A DNA stretch of 64,000 bases from Poa pratensis (GCA_947311845.1 CAMZMU010000075.1:24465421-24529420), one strand, 5' to 3'; counted from the stretch's first letter, positions 1-11,649 are shown. Notes: generated by a model not told the origin, from the sequence alone. Numbers and translations are program-made.

Positions 1-1633
1 TCAATCTGGCAGAAGTTTGATTTGTTTGATTGTGTCACAGGAGAAGCAAAATACTATTCCGAAAAGGTTTGAGTAGATGCATTGTAAGCTTGTCTCATTT
101 ACAAGGAAGGTGTTATCACCATGTGCTTATTGGAGCCAAGCTCGGATGATCGTGAACTCTTATCTTCTACATCACCAATGCTATCTCGGTAACAAGTATC
201 TACCTCATGCATATACTTCTAGCTTTCAACCTTGTGTAGGTTGTATCTTGGCATGATTCTCTCTAGTTGTGTCTGATAGGGTTTTGCAAAGTTCTTATCA
301 AAACATCTTTATTGCAAACGTGAGCAAGCCGGGATGATTACATATCAAGGGGAATATACATAATCATTTTCATGATTCACCGATCCAAAATATGCTAATC
401 TAGCAATTCTACTCAAAGTCTCGCATCCGCAATATTGATGAATTTTCAAAATCATTTGCCCTTTGTGATACTTGTTATCTTACTCGGAGCATCCCAACTA
501 CAATCTTTTCCCTTGTGAATATTTTTGATACTATGATGAGTGTGTGTTGGAAGTTCATCTATATCCCTTTAAGATAAATTTGATCTTTGTGCTATGCTTT
601 TAAGCAAAGATCTTATTGGTATATTTATGACTTCCACTTGGATATCATGTTCCTTACCTTAGTACCTATTTTGGGTGTGCATGTTTCTTTGTGGACTTAT
701 ATCTTCATGATTGGTGCCTACTTAGAAACTTATACACATGAGAATAGTTACACCTTCATTTGGTATTCCATTTCGTTAGTGACCACCTTTTATTGCTTTT
801 GATTCTTTGGTGGTTCCTAAAAGTCACAAGCTTTGCATTTCATTTGATATCCCTTTTTGCATCTTAATAAGCTTGTGGACCTAGTTGCTTTGCTTCAATT
901 TCCATCTATACTTTCTTGCACTTGCTTGTGTTCAAAATTATCTAAGAGGAAGTGAGGATTCCATGCCGTGCACACCATATTGAAATGCAAATCCTACATT
1001 GTGCACGTACCTTGGGGAGCTCCCTCTTGATTTTTAGAACACTTGGTTGATCTTTTCATAATATCTTCTTGTTTCCAATTGGTTTTTCGGATCCTTTGAT
1101 TGCTCTCCTCTTTTGTTGAGGTATCTTTCACTTTTCTATTTTGTTGCAATCCTTGGATTCTCAATATAGTTTGATTTCCTCCTATTATTTATCAATGGAA
1201 ATGTCCATTTGATTCTACTCATTTTATGAGACAAGTTAAACTCGTGGAGGAACTCTCACTATGTTGGCCTTCTAAAGCTTTTTCCCATTTCGGCAATTGT
1301 TGCCAATGGGGGAGAAGTTTTGGAGGGTTTATGGCATTTGACTTTGTACTTTGATTTGTTCTTAAGTATTTGCCTTCTTGCCTTTGCAATCCGTTGCTTG
1401 GTTTTGTATATAGTAGAAACTCCACCACCGGTAATGGTTGACAATATATGCAATGAATTCATGTTCATACACACGTGCATAGATTGTTGGGGAGTTTGAT
1501 CTATATATGTTGTTGGACTAACATCACATACTTTTGTAGTATTTGATGTTAGTACAATTGGCTCTAGCTCGTTAATTTCCATATTATAAACCCTCTCAAA
1601 AGAGATTGTCATCAATTACTAAAATGGGGAGAT
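1..1633 (+). mobile_element. 3' internal region of a gag-only copia element, copy A (5' part outside the window)
   Basis: This AT-rich noncoding stretch is collinear with the internal region of the second copy (about 26170-26976 and 28617-29243): the same stretches about a 'target' reading TTTACAAGGAAGGTGTT, the same AGCAAGCCGGGATG, and the same final purine tract before the LTR. It contains no pol reading frame, and the short ORFs in it are shadows. The purine tract AAAATGGGGAGAT at about 1620-1633 is the likely plus-strand primer site. The element continues leftwards out of the window, so its 5' LTR and gag are not visible. Family assignment (SIRE/Maximus-like, non-autonomous) rests on the gag of copy B. 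Confidence 0.8.
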
Positions 1634-3852
1634 TGAAAGTACATGTGCCCTCATGTGTGGTTTTGGTAATTAATGCCAATCTCTATGGACTAATATTTGC
1701 ATTGAGATATCTTTATAGATCTTATCCATGAAGAAGATTGGAGTTCATGTGTTGGACTTTAGAAGATTATATGATGACCAAGGTTCTATCCAAGGGTTTA
1801 TATGAAGAATGGTCATCTAGACTTGAGCTTAGTGCAAGCATGGCTTGGAAAGAAGATTGGGTGAACATTCATGTTTATCTCCAAGCCATCATATACATCA
1901 AGAGAAGAAGATGAAGTGCAAGTGGATACATGAAGACGGAGCTTAGCAAGGCTCTCCCATCATGGAGTATGGGGGAGTATTTGGAGAAGTCTTCATCAAG
2001 CATGTGCTAGCAAGCACAATCAAGAAAGGTGTTCCAACTTGAGGGAGTCAAGATCGTCATCATCTAGCTCAAGTGGAATGCGCAAGGCAAAGGTATGATC
2101 TTGATAGGGTTTCTATTGTACCGGTCTCATGGTGTTAGTGGGAGACCGGGTTATAGGATAGACGGCGTACTATCAAGAGGGGCTCTCAAGTGAGTAACTT
2201 GATCGCATCTTTGTGGAGAGACCAAACATTTGCATACTTGGCATATCATCTTTCTTGGTTCTTATTTGGCTTTTATCCATGTGAGAATTTAGAGCTTGTG
2301 TTCATCTCCATACCAAGCTCTAGTTCATCAAAAACGTATTTCATATGCATATCTTGTTGCGTTTTTGATATTGGAGGTTTTACCGGCTTATCTTTTCTAG
2401 AGAGGTCAAACTCTGTTCTTGTGGTTTCCTCCTCACGTGATGGACTATGATGTGTATATGCATGATCTTGTAGGGTGTGTGACTATCTTCGAAACAAGCC
2501 CAAGATCATAGAAAACAGAGTCTTGATGATTATCTTGTTGAGTTTTGATGTTGGAGGATTTACCGGTTGTTCTTTTATAGAGAAGGTTTACCTTTCTGCA
2601 TTTTATTTTATCCTCCCATGTTGTACTATGATGTTTCTCTGCGTGATCTTGTAAAGCTCTTCGTTGCGATTCCAACGAGCCCAAGAACATGGAAAACGGA
2701 GTCCGGATGATCAAGATATGTTCGTTTTCGTGTTGGTCATTTCTGCAGTTTTTATAGCCGGCCCCAGGCCGGATGCCTCGGGTGGTAGCCGGCCAGGCCG
2801 GCCCCAGACCGGGCCAAGGCTGGGCTCCCGTTTTTGCTCATAACGGTTGGATTTTGGGGCCTTTTTTCAAGGGGGGTCTTCTTCCCCAATGACCCCCAAT
2901 CACTTGAGCACGTTTTTCCCCTCTCTCTCCTCCATTGTTGACGTTGGAAAAGCTTGCCCCCTCTCAATCTCTCCCATGATTCTTGCATATCATTGAGGAA
3001 AAGTGAGAGGAGATCTAGATCTACATTTACACCAATCCATCTCTCCTCTAAGTGAGGGGAACCTAGTAGATCTTGATCTTGGAGTTCTTGGTGTTTCTCC
3101 TCCTTTGTTATTCCTCTTTTCTCCCCCCATAATAAGCATTAGTTGCTTTTGGTGGGAATTGAGAGTGAAGGATTTGGGCACTTGTGCTCTTGCCATTGCT
3201 TTGTGCATCGGTTTATGCTCTCCACGAGGATTCGTGGAAGTTGAAAGTTTGTGAGCTTGTTACTCATGGGTCTTGGATCCTAGACGCCATTGTGGTGGTT
3301 GAGACCTTTGTGGTCACTTGTAGCCATCCGGGAGCCCCCAATCCAGTTGTGGGTAGTGCCCCGAGTTGTTGTTGTAAAGGCTCCAGATTCCGCCTTGAAG
3401 GATTCCGATAGTGGAAGGTGAACCAATCCTTTGTGTTGCGGTTCATCGGAGAAAAAGGTGAGCCTGTTGTGGCGTTGAGACCAACCTGTTGTGGTGGTCT
3501 CACACCTCTCCAACGAGACGTACTCCCCTAAAAATGAGGAATTCGGGAATACATCATTGTCTCCGCGTGTCTCGTTATTTCTATACCCGAGCTCTTTACT
3601 TATTTACTTTACATTGTGATAGGGTTCGTGCTTGAAATATTATATTGCTATCACCTTGTTGCTTATCTTGCTTAGCATAAGTTGTTGGTGCACATAGGTG
3701 AGCCTAGTATATTTAGGTTGTTGGCTTGTTAATTTAAACACATAGTTTTATTCCGCAATTATCAAGACTAAACCAAAAAAGTTTTAAATCGCCTGTTCAC
3801 CCCCCCCCCCCCCCCCCCCCCCCGCTCTCTAGGCGACATCCTTATCTTTTCA
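1634..3852 (+). mobile_element. 3' LTR of gag-only copia element, copy A
   Basis: The LTR begins TGAAAGT and ends CTTTTCA, giving TG...CA termini, and is about 2.2 kb. It aligns along its whole length with the 3' LTR of copy B (29244-31443) in the same orientation. Near its end a simple C run of 24 bases (3800-3823) replaces a short mixed pyrimidine tract present in copy B. The right flank 3853-3857 is ACATT; the left target duplication lies outside the window and cannot be checked. Confidence 0.85.
3800..3823. repeat. C24 homopolymer inside LTR of copy A
   Basis: There are twenty-four consecutive C residues just before AGGCGACATCC at the LTR 3' end. The corresponding site in copy B is a short mixed tract (CACCCTCCACCC). 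This is a lineage-specific expansion or an assembly-sensitive spot. Confidence 0.85.
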
Positions 3853-3960
3853 ACATTCCTATAAAATACCGTGCAAAAGAGTCCTTCAAAATTTTCCTAA
3901 AAGCAATTCTTATAGGATTCAATCATAGCAATCAAACAATCAAAACGGCAAAACTCTTAA
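3853..3960. repeat. Fragment of a hAT-like MITE family, interrupted by copia copy A
   Basis: The sequence resembles, in opposite orientation, the MITE relics at 45122-45460 and 62661-63196. Shared words include TTATAGGATTCAATC, a 'CAATCAAACAA' block and repeated CCTATA-type motifs. The copia LTR abuts it directly at 3852/3853, so the retrotransposon probably inserted into this older MITE. Confidence 0.45.
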
Positions 3961-4014
3961 GGGTTCCTAATTGTCACTTTATCATTTGCTATCGTTTACC
4001 TTCTTCTCTCTCAA

Positions 4015-4310
4015 AAAGACTATCTGAAGTTGGATGGTTAGGAAGATGGTTTTATCTTAGGTTATCAGAGTTCAAATCATAGGTTTAACAGTGGTGTTTC
4101 TCATTAAGACGGAATTCGACGTTCCCGTTAATAGCGAGGCGTATGTAGTGACTTCGTCGATCCGACCCACCAGCTCAGCCTTTTGGAGATGCTCATAGGG
4201 ATGAAGTGCGCGTGTATATATTTATAGGGATGAGTGTATATTTTGTTTTACAACCAAAAGTCATATGCGTATATGTGAGCGCTACGTCCATATTGTGTTT
4301 TGCAAACAAA
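4015..4310 (+). mobile_element. Degenerate tRNA-type SINE candidate
   Basis: An A-box-like stretch (TGGATGGTTAGGAAGATGG, 4031-4049) is followed about 20 bp later by a B-box-like GAGTTCAAATC (4068-4078), the spacing expected of a tRNA-derived pol III promoter. The 3' part contains the GGATGCTCATAGGGATGA...GGGATGAGTGTATA motif series that I associate with 3' tails shared by grass SINEs and L1-type LINEs. The tail region appears duplicated or disturbed. No clear target duplication was found. Confidence 0.4.
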
Positions 4311-5009
4311 AGGCGGTCCGAAATATACAAATAATTGTACATATTCCTTGTTCCATTTCAAAAGAACCACAAAGAAAAGCGGACCTAAATAGACACCCCG
4401 CCTTCACTAAGAGAAAAGTGTCTATGCATAACCGTTACTTGATCCATCTGAGTTTTGAGCCAACAACTTTCGGCAAGAGCACGACACAATCGCGCGTCGA
4501 TGTTACCTTATCATGAATACGGGCACCTTTGAACTCATCGGCGCAAACTGCAATTAACAAACGTCCTTCCTCCAGTTTGCGTTGTCGCCTAGGTAGGAAT
4601 TTTTGGCTGTTTGCCGCAACGAAAATTTTCTCGATGGACACGTTTTGCAATGGATTGCATTGAATAGGCTTTTTGGCCAATTGTGGATGGTGTAGCTGTG
4701 CAAGTGTGTATGATTCATATTTTTCTTCCGTCGAGCTCGACCATATGTTGATCGTGTATTCTCATTTTTCAGTGCAAGTATCAATGAAGAGGCTGCTAGT
4801 ATCGAAAAAAAAACTGAAGGCTGCCAGCAAATACAGTGAACACTGGAGCGAAAAAACACATACACTTGACGTGGAATAGCGAAGCCCAATGAACATGGGC
4901 ATGAGAATATCGGCGGCAGCACAATATTGGCAAGGCCCATATACAACTGTTATATGTCATAGATTACAGATGCTCAGAAAAAAAATGTCATAGATTACAC
5001 ATAGACATA
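4311..5009. other. Intergenic sequence, no gene recognised
   Basis: No recognisable coding region. A 130-codon minus-strand ORF (4554-4946) has no recognisable domain and no splice context, and I do not support it as a gene. A tiny poly(A) insertion lies at 4969-4984 (listed separately). Confidence 0.6.
4969..4984 (+). mobile_element. 16-bp poly(A)-tailed micro-insertion with 15-bp target duplication
   Basis: ATGTCATAGATTACA is present perfectly twice (4954-4968 and 4985-4999), flanking GATGCTCAGAAAAAAA. This is the signature of target-primed reverse transcription that copied only the last few bases and A-tail of a LINE/SINE RNA. Confidence 0.7.
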
Positions 5010-5375
5010 GGCTCAGTAGCGTATCTGATGTGCGATTTTTTTTAGAAATTCAAAAAGGTCGAAAAAATCTGAATCTTATTTATGTTAAAAAATGATCAAA
5101 TATTCTACTCGTGTAATTGGACAGGAAATAATTCTCATTAAGTTCTGGGTAAAAAGACAAATTATTACGAATATAGTGTATATATAGTTCTTTTTAGGCA
5201 AATCTTTTACCCAGAATGCAATGAAAAAGCCATTCTTTGGCAAAAAAAATTGTATGGATAAAATACTAGATCATGTTTGTCCGAAAGACAGTTTCGAAAT
5301 TTTTAACCTTTTTGAATTTCTATTTTTTTTTTTTTTTGCATATCGGATGCAATGGTACCCAATATAGTTTTGCAG
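5010..5375. mobile_element. Foldback MITE, about 360 bp
   Basis: The two halves are imperfect inverted repeats of each other. AGAAATTCAAAAAGGT near 5045-5060 pairs with ACCTTTTTGAATTTCT near 5308-5323. TTCTGGGTAAAAAGA near 5140 pairs with TCTTTTACCCAGAA near 5203-5218. TATCTGATGTGC pairs with GCATATCGGATGC. The element would fold into one long hairpin centred near 5185. Exact ends and target duplication are not clear. Confidence 0.6.
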
Positions 5376-5847
5376 TACGAGGCCCCTATGTCCGCTTCAA
5401 GCAAGCGCCCTCGGATGGAAGAAATCGCCACATTACAACCGTACATAACAACTAGAAAAAGGGTACATTGCAATGTGATCCAAAAAACAGGACTTCCGGT
5501 GACGGCGTTTTTGCGATAAGATTATTCAAAATTAATTTTTTTTTCTTGTTGTTTTTGTAACCATTGACCAAATAAGTAGAATTTTCTTTACTTTTTCAAT
5601 ATACATTACATAGGGTTCATGATGCGCCAAAGCTTTTAGAGGTTTGAAAATCGTAAAATCGTCCTTGGTTCCAAGTGACTGCATCAAAGTAATCAAATAT
5701 TTTTGAATAACGGTTAAATAAATAAATATTTGATGATAATATTGCCCCTCAGGTTAACTTAATTGCGTCGTTCCAATTTTCACTCCAGCCCCAATAGATC
5801 TTCTGAGTATTAGGACATTAGCTGTGTAGAGAGTATGACACAACTAG

Positions 5848-6557
5848 GGACACGATATTTTGGCTCATAGGTCTAGATGCATCCATTATGAAAAAATATG
5901 TTAAATACATTTTAAAATTTCAAAAAAATTACAAACTAAAATTTCCGGTGTTAATCAAAATATTTTATGTCTGCACAAAAAGTTTAGCGAAAAAAGACAT
6001 TTTTTGTGGCATGTAAAAAGACAAAAAAAATGTATTTTGGAAAATCATTTTCTAACACCGGAGTTTGTCTTTTTTACACAGACCACAAAAAGTTTAGCAA
6101 AAAAAGACATTTTTTATGGCATGTAAAAAGAAAAAAATGTATTCTGGAAAATCATTTTCTAACACCGGAGTTTGTCTTTTTACAGAGACCACACAAAGTT
6201 TAGCGGAAAAAAACATTTTTTGTGGCATGTAAAAAGACAAAAAAATGTATTCTGGAAAATCATTTTCTAACACCGGAGTTTGTCTTTTTTACAGAGACCA
6301 CAAAAAGTTTAGCGAAAAAAGGCATTTTTTGTGGCATGTAAAAAGACAGAAAAAATGTATTCTGGAAAATCATTTTCTAACACCTGAGTTTGTCTTTTTT
6401 TACACAGACCACAAAAAGTTTTTTGACAAAACTCTATGTGCAGACATAAAATGTCATTATGTATACCCGATTTTTTTTGAATATTTTAACATTTTAAATA
6501 TGATTTTTGAATAGTGGGGTGCATCTATATACACCTACCATCCGAAACAGATTTTCC
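5848..6557. mobile_element. Mutator-like MITE with tandem-repeat core
   Basis: It is flanked by CACAACTAG (5839-5847) and CACAAGTAG (6559-6567), a 9-bp target duplication with one mismatch. The inverted arm has the uninterrupted site near 62081-62097. The ends GGACACGATATTTTGG and (reverse) GGAAAATCTGTTTCGG begin imperfect TIRs of roughly 120 bp that end in a perfect 15-bp inverted pair, ATTTTATGTCTGCAC (5962-5976) and its complement (6438-6452). Between the TIRs lies a tandem array. There is no transposase, so it is non-autonomous. Confidence 0.75.
5975..6437. repeat. Tandem array, about 108-bp unit, about 4.3 copies
   Basis: Units begin AAAAAGTTTAGCGAAAAAAG near 5977, 6086, 6192, 6301 and (truncated) 6412. 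Each contains TTTTTTGTGGCATG, then GGAAAATCATTTTCTAACAC and GGAGTTTGTC. Because unit length is nearly a multiple of three, chance ORFs run through it; they are not genes. Confidence 0.85.
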
Positions 6558-7025
6558 ACACAAGTAGTGCATTTTTCCGTTAACAAGCACGCAGTTACGG
6601 CTGCCCGGCCTTTGACAAACCCCGACAATTGTCGATCCTGGCACGGCTTTGACCGGTGCCATTCATGTTAGCTGAAATATAGCAAGAAATCATGTTTTAT
6701 ATGACAATCCACAATATCTTTTTTCCTAAATGGTTTATAAGCAAACTTGTAGCCACTAATGGCACATCAAAAAACTTTCAGTCTGATCTGACCCTTCTCA
6801 AAAAAAGGCCATTTGGGTTGGCGTTATGAAAATCTCAGTAACTCAGAAAATCTTGTTTGAGACTGTGAAGCGCAAAAATTTCTAAATCGGATAAGCCATT
6901 TGATATGGCGTTTGTCAGTCACAAGGATTCTGAGAATCTCAGAGTATGGCAACTGATATATGCATTCTATAATTCGGTATAGAGGGAGTACAGAAATGAA
7001 ATATTTTCTTCAAGAAGTGAGCTAT

Positions 7026-7298
7026 TGAAAGTGTATGTGCGGTTTTGGTAATTAATGACAATCTCTATGGACTAATGTTTGCATTGAGATATTTTTATAG
7101 ATCTTGTCCATGGGAAAAGATTAAAGTTCATATGTTGGACTCTAGAGGAGTATATGATGACCAAGGTTCTATCCAAGAGTTTATATGAAGAATGGTCATT
7201 TAGAGATAGCTGATTGCAAGCATGGCTTGAAAAACAAGATTGAGTGAAAATTCATGTTTAGCTCCAAGCCATCTTATATATCAAGATAAGAAGATGAA
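7026..7298 (+). repeat. 5' LTR of copia copy B, first segment
   Basis: The first 273 bp of the LTR are cut by the Tat element. ATGAA at 7294-7298 is one copy of the Tat target duplication. The segment aligns with 29244-29525 of the 3' LTR. Confidence 0.88.
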
Positions 7299-8400
7299 TG
7301 TCGGGGGGCTACCCCCGGGTAGGGTCAAGGCTTGGCATAAGTTGAGTTTAAAGGTGTGCCGAGGTACGGAAAGGGCCGACCTATCTTGGCCCAGAGGGGT
7401 CCGAGGTATCCCGTTGGCCTGGGCCGAGGTTCACTGTCCGAGCTAAGGTTCACTGTCCGAGCTGTGATCAGCCGACCTAACTACCTCGGTGCTATGATTT
7501 GTATTGTGAGTGCAGGAGAAGCTATTTGAAGGAAGTAATGTCCGACCTGGTCGGATCTTAAGTACAAGACCCGAGGTAAGGAGCGGGAGCAAGACCCGAG
7601 CTAACCAGGGCAAGAGGCCGTAGGTCGGGCAGGAGTCAATGCTCCTGTCACTTCCCGCCTGACACGGGAGCGTCTGTCACGGAGCCTGGCAGAGGCGTGC
7701 CCCGGGTTCGGCGGGGCTGCACGTCTCTGACCGCTGACCACGCGAGATCCGGGGAAAAGGCTACGAGGTAGCACGGCGTGGCTACGTCTTGTCTCTGTCA
7801 GAAGGAGACAGGCTAGCTCTGCCGTTGTGCGGCAGGGGATGGGCAGGCCATGTCTTGTCCCTGACAGGAGTACGATGATGACCAAAGCAGAGGCATGGCT
7901 ACAGTGTTCAGTGAGGGGCACAACGGTAACTCGGCTGGCCTATTTAATGGGCTTCACCCCCTCCTGCTTGAGGGATCGATCGACAGAGGAGGAGAGGGAT
8001 ATATAGAGAGAGAGAGGAACCTCGGAACCCCCGGAGATACCTCGGATCTAGCTCGGAGTTCCTTCTTCCTCCCTTGTAGCTCCATCTTTTACCTCAAGTT
8101 CTCACCATTGTAGCATCAAACAGCTCGAGGAGCAGCTTGTACTTGTCGCCTTGAGCTATACACCGAGTAGGATAGTGCTGCAGTAGGGGTGTTACCTCCA
8201 CAAGAGGGCCCCGAAGCAGGGTACATCGTGGTGTGCTTTGTGTTCTTGGTTTCTTGGTTTCTCGTTCGGGTTCTTGCGGTTTCTTGCGTGTTCTTGCTTG
8301 TGCACTTCTTGAGTGCATAAACCCTCCCCGGATTCCCCCAACGACCATTCGGCCCCATCTTAGCCATACCTATGGCATCTGCCGTGATCCCACCACGACA
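7299..8400 (+). repeat. 5' LTR of Tat element
   Basis: It starts TGTCGGGGGGCTACC and ends CCACCACGACA. A TATA-like GGATATATAGAG lies near 7999-8010, with a candidate transcription start shortly downstream. It is rich in the heptamer CCGAGGT. It is near-identical to 18753-19855. Confidence 0.92.
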
Positions 8401-8401
8401 G

Positions 8402-8419
8402 TTGGCGCCCACCGTGGGG
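8402..8419 (+). other. Primer-binding site of Tat element
   Basis: TTGGCGCCCACCGTGGGGC follows the LTR after one base. The first bases, TGGCGCC, fit a tRNA 3' end (tRNA-Asp-like); the remainder is the motif usual in grass Tat elements. Confidence 0.7.
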
Positions 8420-10980
8420 CAGATTGAGGCGTTGGAGGGAGTTTACATCCGGACGGGCTCAGGCGAGCGTGTTCTTTCCGGGCTTATCGCCAAGATCGGT
8501 GAGTTCACCTTCATCAGCGACAATGCGAGGTGTTTCGCCGGCAAGCCCTTCCCCGAGCATGGCTTCACCATGATGCTTGGCAGCTTCGTTACCTATGTTG
8601 CTGTCGAGGTTGTTCGCGGGTACCCGGAGCAGGTGCTCGTGGACGACGAAACTCCTCTCCTCGCGGCTTTAGGTCGGCGTATCACTCGCCCCAAGAGCTG
8701 CGTGGAGGTGATGATGACCGGTCCGGTTGATGCCGCTGGCAAAGTAGATGCCAGCAAATCCAAGCCGGCCGAGGTTGCTAAGGTGAGATCTGCAAAGCCC
8801 AGGCTAGAGAAAGAGCTGCCTGGTACCCCCGAGGTGCAGGGCCGAGGTGCGACCCTAGTAGAGATAGTGGAGACCCTGGCAGGCCCAGTAGATCCAGGAG
8901 TGGATGTAGTAGTGACTGCGGCCGGCTAGAGGCAAAGCGTGTCCTGTTGCAAAAGGAGGCTGTACCAATGATGACAGCTAGAGATGAGTTCAATAGAGAT
9001 CTGCGTGAGTACAACGCAGCAAATGGCTTCACCCCGGTAGCAGCTGATACAAATAGGGGAGCCGAGGTGCGGCAGAGAGGCAAGGGGCTCAATGATGAGA
9101 TGAACAGGGAAGCTCGACCTACCACCTCGGCTAGGAGTGAGAGTCGCGTGTCGACTGGAAGGCCGGTATATAGTTCCCCTGCTAAGAATCTCAGAGCTGC
9201 CGAGGCAGGCAGGGCCGAGCTATCCGGGTTGACTGGAGATGCATGGCGGGCGCAGCAGAAGCGAGTCAATGAATTAGTATATGTAGCTAACCAGCAGAAT
9301 GAGGCTCTCCGCAGAGCATATGCCGGGGCTGGTGATTCGGAGATGGTTTATTCAGCTAGGCCAGTTAGTCAGGTGTCCAAGGGGCAAGCCTCGTCTCCAC
9401 TCGTCGGAGGAGCCGATCGAGCCCGGAGTGTCACCTCGGGTCAGAACAAGCAGCTGCAGATGTATGATCCGGTGTTAGCAGCAAAGCAGAAGGTGGGCCA
9501 GGATAATGCTAGCCGAGCTAAGGGAAACCCCGGCCAAGGTAATGCAAGCCGAGCTAAGGGTAACTCCGGTCAGGGAAATCAGAATGGCGGGCAAGCAGCG
9601 TCGGCTGGCCGAGGTAAACCACCTCCGCCCCCGAGGTATCAGCAACAACCCCGGCCGCAGGGGCAATATCAGCGAGAGCCGGAGTATGTTCAGCAACCTC
9701 AGAATGTCGGTCAAGGCGATGACCGATATGATGATGGAGACTCGGCCATGGCGCGAGCCGGATACCACAGAGTGGATGGGGCGTTGGGACCTCGGATAGG
9801 AGCTCGGATGTTAGCTCCGGCGATGTTCGTAACAAGCTGGATAGAATCTACTTGTCCGAGCAGTTGGAGGAGGAAGGCCCTCCTGGTCCGGCGTGTTTTG
9901 GACCTCGGATCATGAAGGAGCCACCACCGCCAGTATCTCAGTTCCAGTTAGGTCGGAACACCAAGCCATACAACGGGAGCACTAAGCCGCAAGATTGGTT
10001 GACAGACTATGTATCCTCGGTGCACATAGCGGGGGGCAATCGCCGATGGGCGGTCCGGTATCTCCCGCACATGTTGGAAGGTCCAGCTCGGATCTGGCTG
10101 AATAATTTGCCTGAGTATAGTATCAACTCCTGGATAGACTTGGAGCTGGCGTTTAACAACAACTTTGCTAGTACATACAAGAGGCCAAACCGACCTCAGC
10201 TCTTGGCAGCATGTAAGCAAGATGATCATGAAACTGACCGAGAATTCTTAACTCGGTGGAGCAATGTTCGGAATTCCTGTGAAGGAGTTGTAGAGGCACA
10301 GCCCATTTCCTGGTTTGCAGATGGTTGTCGACATGGCAGCATGCTGTGGCAGAGGCTCCAAAGAGATATGCCGAAATCCCTAGCAGAAACAATCCGGATT
10401 GCAGATTCTTATGCTCTGGGTGATCCGATGCAGCCAGCAGCAGAGGCAGTGGCACGTAACAGAAGGAGGGAGCCAATAAACAACCGGCTCGGACCAAGGT
10501 GTAATGACCGCCAAGAGTTCGGACAAAAGAGGAGGGAGCCGGACTACCCATACACCTCGAACCAAGTTGCAGCGGTGAACCCGGATCAGCCCGGAGCTGG
10601 AGGTGTCCAGAGGCCAAAAATCAATGGTCCGGCATTTAGTCCGAACCCGGAGCCACCTTTGACTTATGAAGCGATGTTAGATGGTCCTTGCCGTTACCAT
10701 ACGACCGACCCGTGCAAGCCAGCCAACCATTCAACCCGGCAGTGCAGCTGGAACCACAGAATCAGAGAAGAAGGGGCGAAGGCCGGAGGAAACAGAGGAG
10801 GACCACCTCAGAGATTTCAGCCGAGGTCCCACCCGAATCTGTCCGGAGCAAATGTTACCCCGATAACCACTGCACCTCCTCCGAGGCCTGCGGCAGCAAG
10901 GCCCGTGAATGTTGTGAATGTCCGAGGTAATAACAACAACAATGGTGCCGGACCAACTCTGCAGTATGAGCCACCCAGGC
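8408..10980 (+). pseudogene. Tat gag, frameshifted
   Basis: Three successive frames are needed: about 8372-8925, about 8930-9800 and about 9805-11108, implying frameshifts near 8925 and 9790-9805. The last part carries the Retrotrans_gag core (QDWLTDYVSSVHIAGG, then GPARIWLNNLP and a conserved SWIDLELAFNNNF, about 9985-10165), followed by EFLTRWSNVRNSC. A Cys/His-containing stretch (CRYHTTDPCKPANHSTRQC) near 10690-10750 is in the zinc-finger position. The middle is Gln/Pro-rich and low in complexity. The product would be the structural capsid polyprotein. The first ATG lies inside the LTR (8372), so the true start is uncertain. Confidence 0.8.
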
Positions 10981-10983
10981 CGG

Positions 10984-11400
10984 ACTATAATTATTTGAAA
11001 ATGCATTTTGATGGGTCCAAGACAAAGATCGGGCTGGGGGCCGGAATAGTCCTCACCTCACCGAAGCGAGATCAGCTAAAGTATGTGCTGCAGATTCATT
11101 TCTCGGCATGAAACAATGTGGCGGAGTATGAGGCCTTAATCCATGGACTCAATGTGACGAAGGAGATCGGTATCCGGCGTATGGAATGCTTCGGCGATTC
11201 CGACCTGGTGGTGCAACAATCTTCTGGAACTTGGGATGCTCTGGATGCCAACATGGCGTTATATCGGTTCCATGTGCAAAAGATATCCGGGTTCTTTGAA
11301 GGGTGTGAATACATGCATATACCTCGGACAAAAAATAATGCTGCCGACGTGTTGTCAAAGCTCGGTTCATCTAAAGAGGCAGTACCACCTGGAGTAGCCC
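10984..11400 (+). pseudogene. Archaeal-type RNase H domain (aRNH) of Tat element, one nonsense codon
   Basis: The domain follows gag directly. Visible active-site elements in order: MHFDGSKTK (first Asp), AEYEALIHGL (Glu), CFGDSDLVVQQ (Asp), NNAADVLSKLG (last Asp). A TGA at 11109-11111 interrupts it where the family has a Ser codon, a single-base change. The extra RNase H is normally located after RT and the first RNase H; here gag is fused almost directly to it, so the missing PR-RT-RH block was deleted. Confidence 0.82.
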
Positions 11401-11521
11401 TGAATCACTTGAGAACTCCTTCAATCAAACCTTCTCCTGAATCCGAATCTATTTTCATCCCGGCGGAGCAAGAGTCCGGACCTGTTCCAATGGAGGTAGA
11501 CGTCGGATGCGTTTGGTCGGA

Positions 11522-11640
11522 CCCGGGGACTGCGTGGCAGAGCTCGGGGACTGCGCACCGAACCTCGGGGACTGCGTGGCAGAGCTCGGGGACTGCGCAC
11601 CGAACCTCGGGGACTGCTCGTCAAGACTCGGGGACTGGTC
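11522..11640 (+). repeat. 21/42-bp tandem repeat in aRNH-integrase linker
   Basis: Units of 21 bp, alternately CGGGGACTGCGTGGCAGAG- and CGGGGACTGCGCACCGAAC-type, are repeated five to six times. They translate as a heptad series LGDCVAE/LGDCAPN in one frame. Each unit contains the TCGGGGACT box that also recurs near the PPT. Confidence 0.88.
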
Positions 11641-11649
11641 GCAGGATGG

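Larger units (their letters stand above)
5640..7025. repeat. Left arm of large inverted duplication, outer piece (interrupted by MULE MITE)
   Basis: This piece is collinear, in reverse complement, with about 61685-62480. Examples: TTAATTGCGTCGTTCCAATTTTCACTCCAGCCCC (5759 onward) matches the reverse of 62130-62178; GCAGTTACGGCTGCC matches 62040-62060; CAAGAAGTGAG next to the copia insertion (7009-7020) matches 61682-61695. The paired arm lacks both the MITE at 5848-6557 and the copia nest at 7026-31443, showing that both inserted after the duplication. Confidence 0.8.

Noticed and set aside
1259..1615. 118-codon minus ORF conserved at 28849-29088
   Set aside because: Conserved only because both lie in the same copia family; no codon pattern, and it is antisense to noncoding element DNA.
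4554..4946. 130-codon minus ORF
   Set aside because: No recognisable domain, no splice or promoter context, AT-rich surroundings.
5963..6451. Possible CRISPR-like array
   Set aside because: The repeats are ~108-bp contiguous units without spacers in a eukaryotic MITE.
6006..6514. Two 65-89-codon ORFs with repeated peptides
   Set aside because: They arise from the ~108-bp tandem array inside a MITE; unit length near a multiple of three opens chance frames.
9475..9835. Minus-strand ORFs opposite Tat gag
   Set aside because: Shadows of the gag frame; no antisense domain there, unlike 13608-17571.
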